Below, in pieces: positions 6,257 through 8,205 of a stretch of DNA of 8,205 bases. Location of the stretch: assembly GCA_023451855.1 (NCBI GenBank), contig JAEXXY010000243.1, positions 1-8,205 on the forward strand, written 5' to 3'. Under the pieces are notes generated by a model that saw nothing but the letters and a program-made list of their open reading frames with translations, was not told the origin of the DNA and did not search any database. Position 1 is the stretch's first letter. Every line of letters begins with the position of its first letter. This stretch comes from Actinomycetes bacterium (lineage in GTDB: Bacteria; Actinomycetota; Actinomycetes; Actinomycetales; Dermatophilaceae). The position numbers were made by a program, and so were the translations under genes.

Positions 6257-7567
6257 TCAGGCCGCCGGGCCGCCGTAGATGAGGTACTGGCGGCGTCGGG
6301 CGTCGAAGGCCGCGAGCTCCTCGCGCCACGCGCCGACGACCTCGTCGGCCGGAGCGCCGGCGTCGACCTGCGTGCGCAGCCGCGGCGAGCCGGTCAGCTT
6401 GTCGACCCAGTACGGCCGCTGCGGGTCGTAGGAGTCGTAGCGCCAGGCGAAGTCGGGGTAGAGGGCCTTGAGCGCGACGAGCATCTCGACCGTCGTGCGG
6501 ATCGGGTCGAAGGTCGACGCGTCGGTGACGTGCAGCTGGATGCCCCCGCAGACGGCCCCGGTGTGCTTGCTGAACGTCGGGGTGAAGTACGCCTCGCGGA
6601 CCCCGGTGCCGGGCAGCCCGCGACCGGCGACGCGCTCGGCCCAGCGGTGGTCGACGAACGGTGCGCCGATCAGCTCGAACGGGCGGGTCGTGCCACGCCC
6701 CTCCGAGAGGTTGGTGCCCTCGAACAGGCACGTGCCGGGGTAGACGAGCGCGGTGTCGGGCGTCGGCATGTTTGGGCTCGGCATGACCCACGGCAGGCCC
6801 GTGGCCGCGAACGGCACATCGCGCCGCCAGCCCTTGAGCTCGACGACGGTGAGGTCGCGCAGGCGACCGCCGGCATCGGGCGGCAGGAACTCGGCGTCGA
6901 AGAAGCGGGCCAGCTCGCCGACCGTCATGCCGTGCGCCTGGACGATCTCCTTGGCCCCGACACCCGAGGTGTACGCCGTCGTCATCATCGGGCCGCGGGC
7001 CGTGCCACCCACCGGGTTGGGCCGGTCGAGCACGACGAAGCGGGCGTCGACCGCGACGGCTGCGCGCATCGCCGTGTACATCGTCCAGATGTAGGTGTAG
7101 AACCGGGCGCCGACGTCCTGGATGTCGAAGACGACGGTCTCGACGCCGGCCGTGCGGAACATCGAGGTCAGCTTGGCGACGGTGGCGCCGTACGCGTCGT
7201 ACACGGTGATGCCGGTGCGCGGGTCGGTGTGGGTGCCCTCGGAGCTGCCGGCCTGGGCGGTGCCGCGGAAGCCGTGCTCGGGGCCGAAGACCCCGACGAC
7301 GTCGACGGCGCCGGACTCGTGCATCTCGTCGACGATGGTGCGCAGGTTGGTCAGGATGCCGGTCGGGTTGGTGATGACGCCGACCTTCTGGCCGCTCAGC
7401 ACCGACCACCCGGACGCGGCAGCGCGGTCGGCGCCGGGCGTGACGCGGTTGGCCGGGTAGTTCGTCGAGGAAGACTGTGCCGCAGAAGAGCTCGCGGCGC
7501 TCGCCGGCACGGCGACGGCGCCGAGCGCTCCGGCGGTGAGCAGCTGGCGGCGGTTGAGGCGGGTCAT
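6257..7567 (-). CDS. namZ: Exo-beta-N-acetylmuramidase NamZ (DUF1343, GH171)
   Basis: A 436-residue exported glycosidase of the family founded by B. subtilis NamZ (YbbC), which releases MurNAc from the non-reducing end of peptidoglycan fragments such as MurNAc-GlcNAc. The N-terminus MTRLNRRQLLTAGALGAVAV has a twin-arginine motif and ends in an alanine-rich cleavage region near residue 24, so Tat export is likely. Family motifs appear in order: ITNPTG (65-70), FGPEHGFRG (94-102, including Glu97, a candidate catalytic residue), FDIQDVGARFYTY (147-159), DRPNPVGG (181-188), HGMTVGELARFF (212-223), PSPNMPT (263-269), YPGTCLFEGTNLSEGRGTTRPFE (276-298) and FSKHTGAVCGGIQ (332-344). The ATG at 7567 overlaps the stop of the preceding gene (ATGA) and has GGAGAA upstream; a longer reading would cover that gene and lose the signal peptide. 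It is 42 bases ahead of the amidase gene. Confidence 0.93.
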   Translation of the reverse strand: MTRLNRRQLLTAGALGAVAVPASAASSSAAQSSSTNYPANRVTPGADRAAASGWSVLSGQKVGVITNPTGILTNLRTIVDEMHESGAVDVVGVFGPEHGFRGTAQAGSSEGTHTDPRTGITVYDAYGATVAKLTSMFRTAGVETVVFDIQDVGARFYTYIWTMYTAMRAAVAVDARFVVLDRPNPVGGTARGPMMTTAYTSGVGAKEIVQAHGMTVGELARFFDAEFLPPDAGGRLRDLTVVELKGWRRDVPFAATGLPWVMPSPNMPTPDTALVYPGTCLFEGTNLSEGRGTTRPFELIGAPFVDHRWAERVAGRGLPGTGVREAYFTPTFSKHTGAVCGGIQLHVTDASTFDPIRTTVEMLVALKALYPDFAWRYDSYDPQRPYWVDKLTGSPRLRTQVDAGAPADEVVGAWREELAAFDARRRQYLIYGGPAA

Positions 7568-8205
7568 CGTGAGTTCTCCGATCCTTGGGGCAGGCGCACC
7601 GTGGCGACGACGGCGCGGTGGTCGCTGGCGGGGACGAGCGTGGGGTCGTGCTGGGTCGACGCGTCGAGCACCTCGACGCCGGCGGAGACCGACACGACGT
7701 CGATGCGCTTGGTCGGGCCGAGCGCCGGGTAGCTGAGGCCGGGCTCGCCGTCGCGGACGGGGGCCACGGCCCAGGCGTCGCGCAGGCGGGTCCACAGCGG
7801 CGCGAGCTCGGGCGCCGACGCCTCGGCGTTGAGGTCGCCGAGCAGCACCTGGCTCGCGGCCTCGGGGTCCTCGTCGAGGATGCGCAGCGTGTCGGCCACC
7901 TGGAGGCGGCGCACCGACGGGTCGCCGCGGTAGTCGAGGTGCGTGACGTAGACGTGGGTACGCGCGCCGCCGGCCTGCACGACGGCCTCGAGGAAGCCGG
8001 GCGCCGGGGCGGGCACCGGGTTCGGGTCCTGCGTGGACAGGCGCGTCAGGTCGTGGTTCTCGACCGACACGAGCGGGAACCGGGAGAGCAGGGCGACGCC
8101 GAACTCGCGACGCGGCTGCCCGGGCGCGGGCGGGTCGAGGCTGTAGATCGGGGCGAAGGCCGTGCGCATCCCGAGGCGCCGGCCGAGCCCGTCGACGGTG
8201 TCCTC
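7564..8205 (-). CDS. Endonuclease/exonuclease/phosphatase (EEP) family hydrolase, 5' end missing
   Basis: The last 213 residues of a metal-dependent hydrolase of the DNase I-like fold; the gene begins beyond the right edge. The frame stays open to base 8205 and the residues before the first Met (VDGLGRRLG, followed by MRTAFAP) fit the family, so that Met at 8169 is internal. Signature segments, numbered from the first visible residue, are FGVALLSRFPL (35-45), Y87-V-T-H89-L-D, G123-D124-L-N126-A, KRIDVV (166-171) and S194-D195-H196: these hold the expected metal-binding and catalytic Asp, Asn and His. The family covers nucleases, phospholipase C/sphingomyelinase-like enzymes and sugar or lipid phosphatases, and substrate cannot be told from this part. 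The gene shares a 4-base overlap with namZ, so the two are co-translated and may act on the same cell-wall material. Whether it is exported cannot be seen because the N-terminus is missing. Confidence 0.88.
   Translation of the reverse strand, partial: EDTVDGLGRRLGMRTAFAPIYSLDPPAPGQPRREFGVALLSRFPLVSVENHDLTRLSTQDPNPVPAPAPGFLEAVVQAGGARTHVYVTHLDYRGDPSVRRLQVADTLRILDEDPEAASQVLLGDLNAEASAPELAPLWTRLRDAWAVAPVRDGEPGLSYPALGPTKRIDVVSVSAGVEVLDASTQHDPTLVPASDHRAVVATVRLPQGSENSR

Noticed and set aside
4622..7732. Very long plus-strand open frame (over 1000 codons) opposite amiE and namZ
   Set aside because: Its translation is low-complexity Arg/Gly/Ala/Asp-rich with no recognisable domain; it is the antisense shadow of two well-identified GC-rich genes.
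7568..7795. Longer N-terminus for NamZ
   Set aside because: It overlaps the EEP gene and would bury the twin-arginine signal; the ATG at 7567 has a ribosome site.
1..8205. Mobile element, CRISPR, tRNA or rRNA
   Set aside because: No transposase, direct-repeat array, cloverleaf-like segment or rRNA-like stretch was seen; composition is even across the window.

Overview
The window is very GC-rich with strong third-position GC bias, GTG/ATG starts and AGGAG-type ribosome sites. It carries a MalE/UgpB-type sugar importer with no ATPase gene beside it in the visible part. Together these point to an actinobacterium (Actinomycetota), possibly of the Micrococcales/Intrasporangiaceae type, though I cannot fix the genus. 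All eight genes lie on the minus strand, so transcription runs from the right edge to the left edge. Neighbouring genes are packed tightly, with three 4-base ATGA stop/start overlaps.

Right half, in transcription order: the 3' part of an endonuclease/exonuclease/phosphatase (EEP) family hydrolase (8205-7564); a secreted DUF1343/GH171 exo-N-acetylmuramidase, NamZ (7567-6257); a secreted serine beta-lactamase-fold hydrolase resembling the Bacillus muropeptide amidase AmiE (6214-4472), with an additional C-terminal immune-inhibitor-A/MAM-like jelly-roll domain; and an RpiR-family HTH-SIS regulator, a likely MurR (4466-3555).

A 105-base gap (3450-3554) follows. It holds a hairpin, a palindromic candidate operator and a good sigma-70-type promoter whose predicted start lies on or next to the murQ GTG codon. 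This opens a second unit: murQ, the MurNAc-6-phosphate etherase (3449-2478); a sugar-binding lipoprotein (2481-1153); a perfect 14-bp-arm hairpin; an ABC permease (1013-114); and the start of a second permease (117-1, cut by the window edge).

Read together, this looks like a peptidoglycan (MurNAc) salvage locus. NamZ and the amidase would release free MurNAc outside the cell, the ABC importer would take it up, and MurQ would cleave the lactyl ether of MurNAc-6-P to give GlcNAc-6-P and D-lactate. MurR would sense an intermediate. The gene set matches the B. subtilis namZ-nagZ-amiE-murP-murR-murQ cluster, but the PTS importer MurP is replaced by an ABC importer. An ABC system delivers unphosphorylated sugar, so the pathway needs a MurNAc kinase and an ATPase, neither of which is visible here. 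That gap, the extra domain on the amidase and the coupled EEP hydrolase are the most interesting points. Enzyme family assignments are strong; importer substrate and regulatory details are inference.
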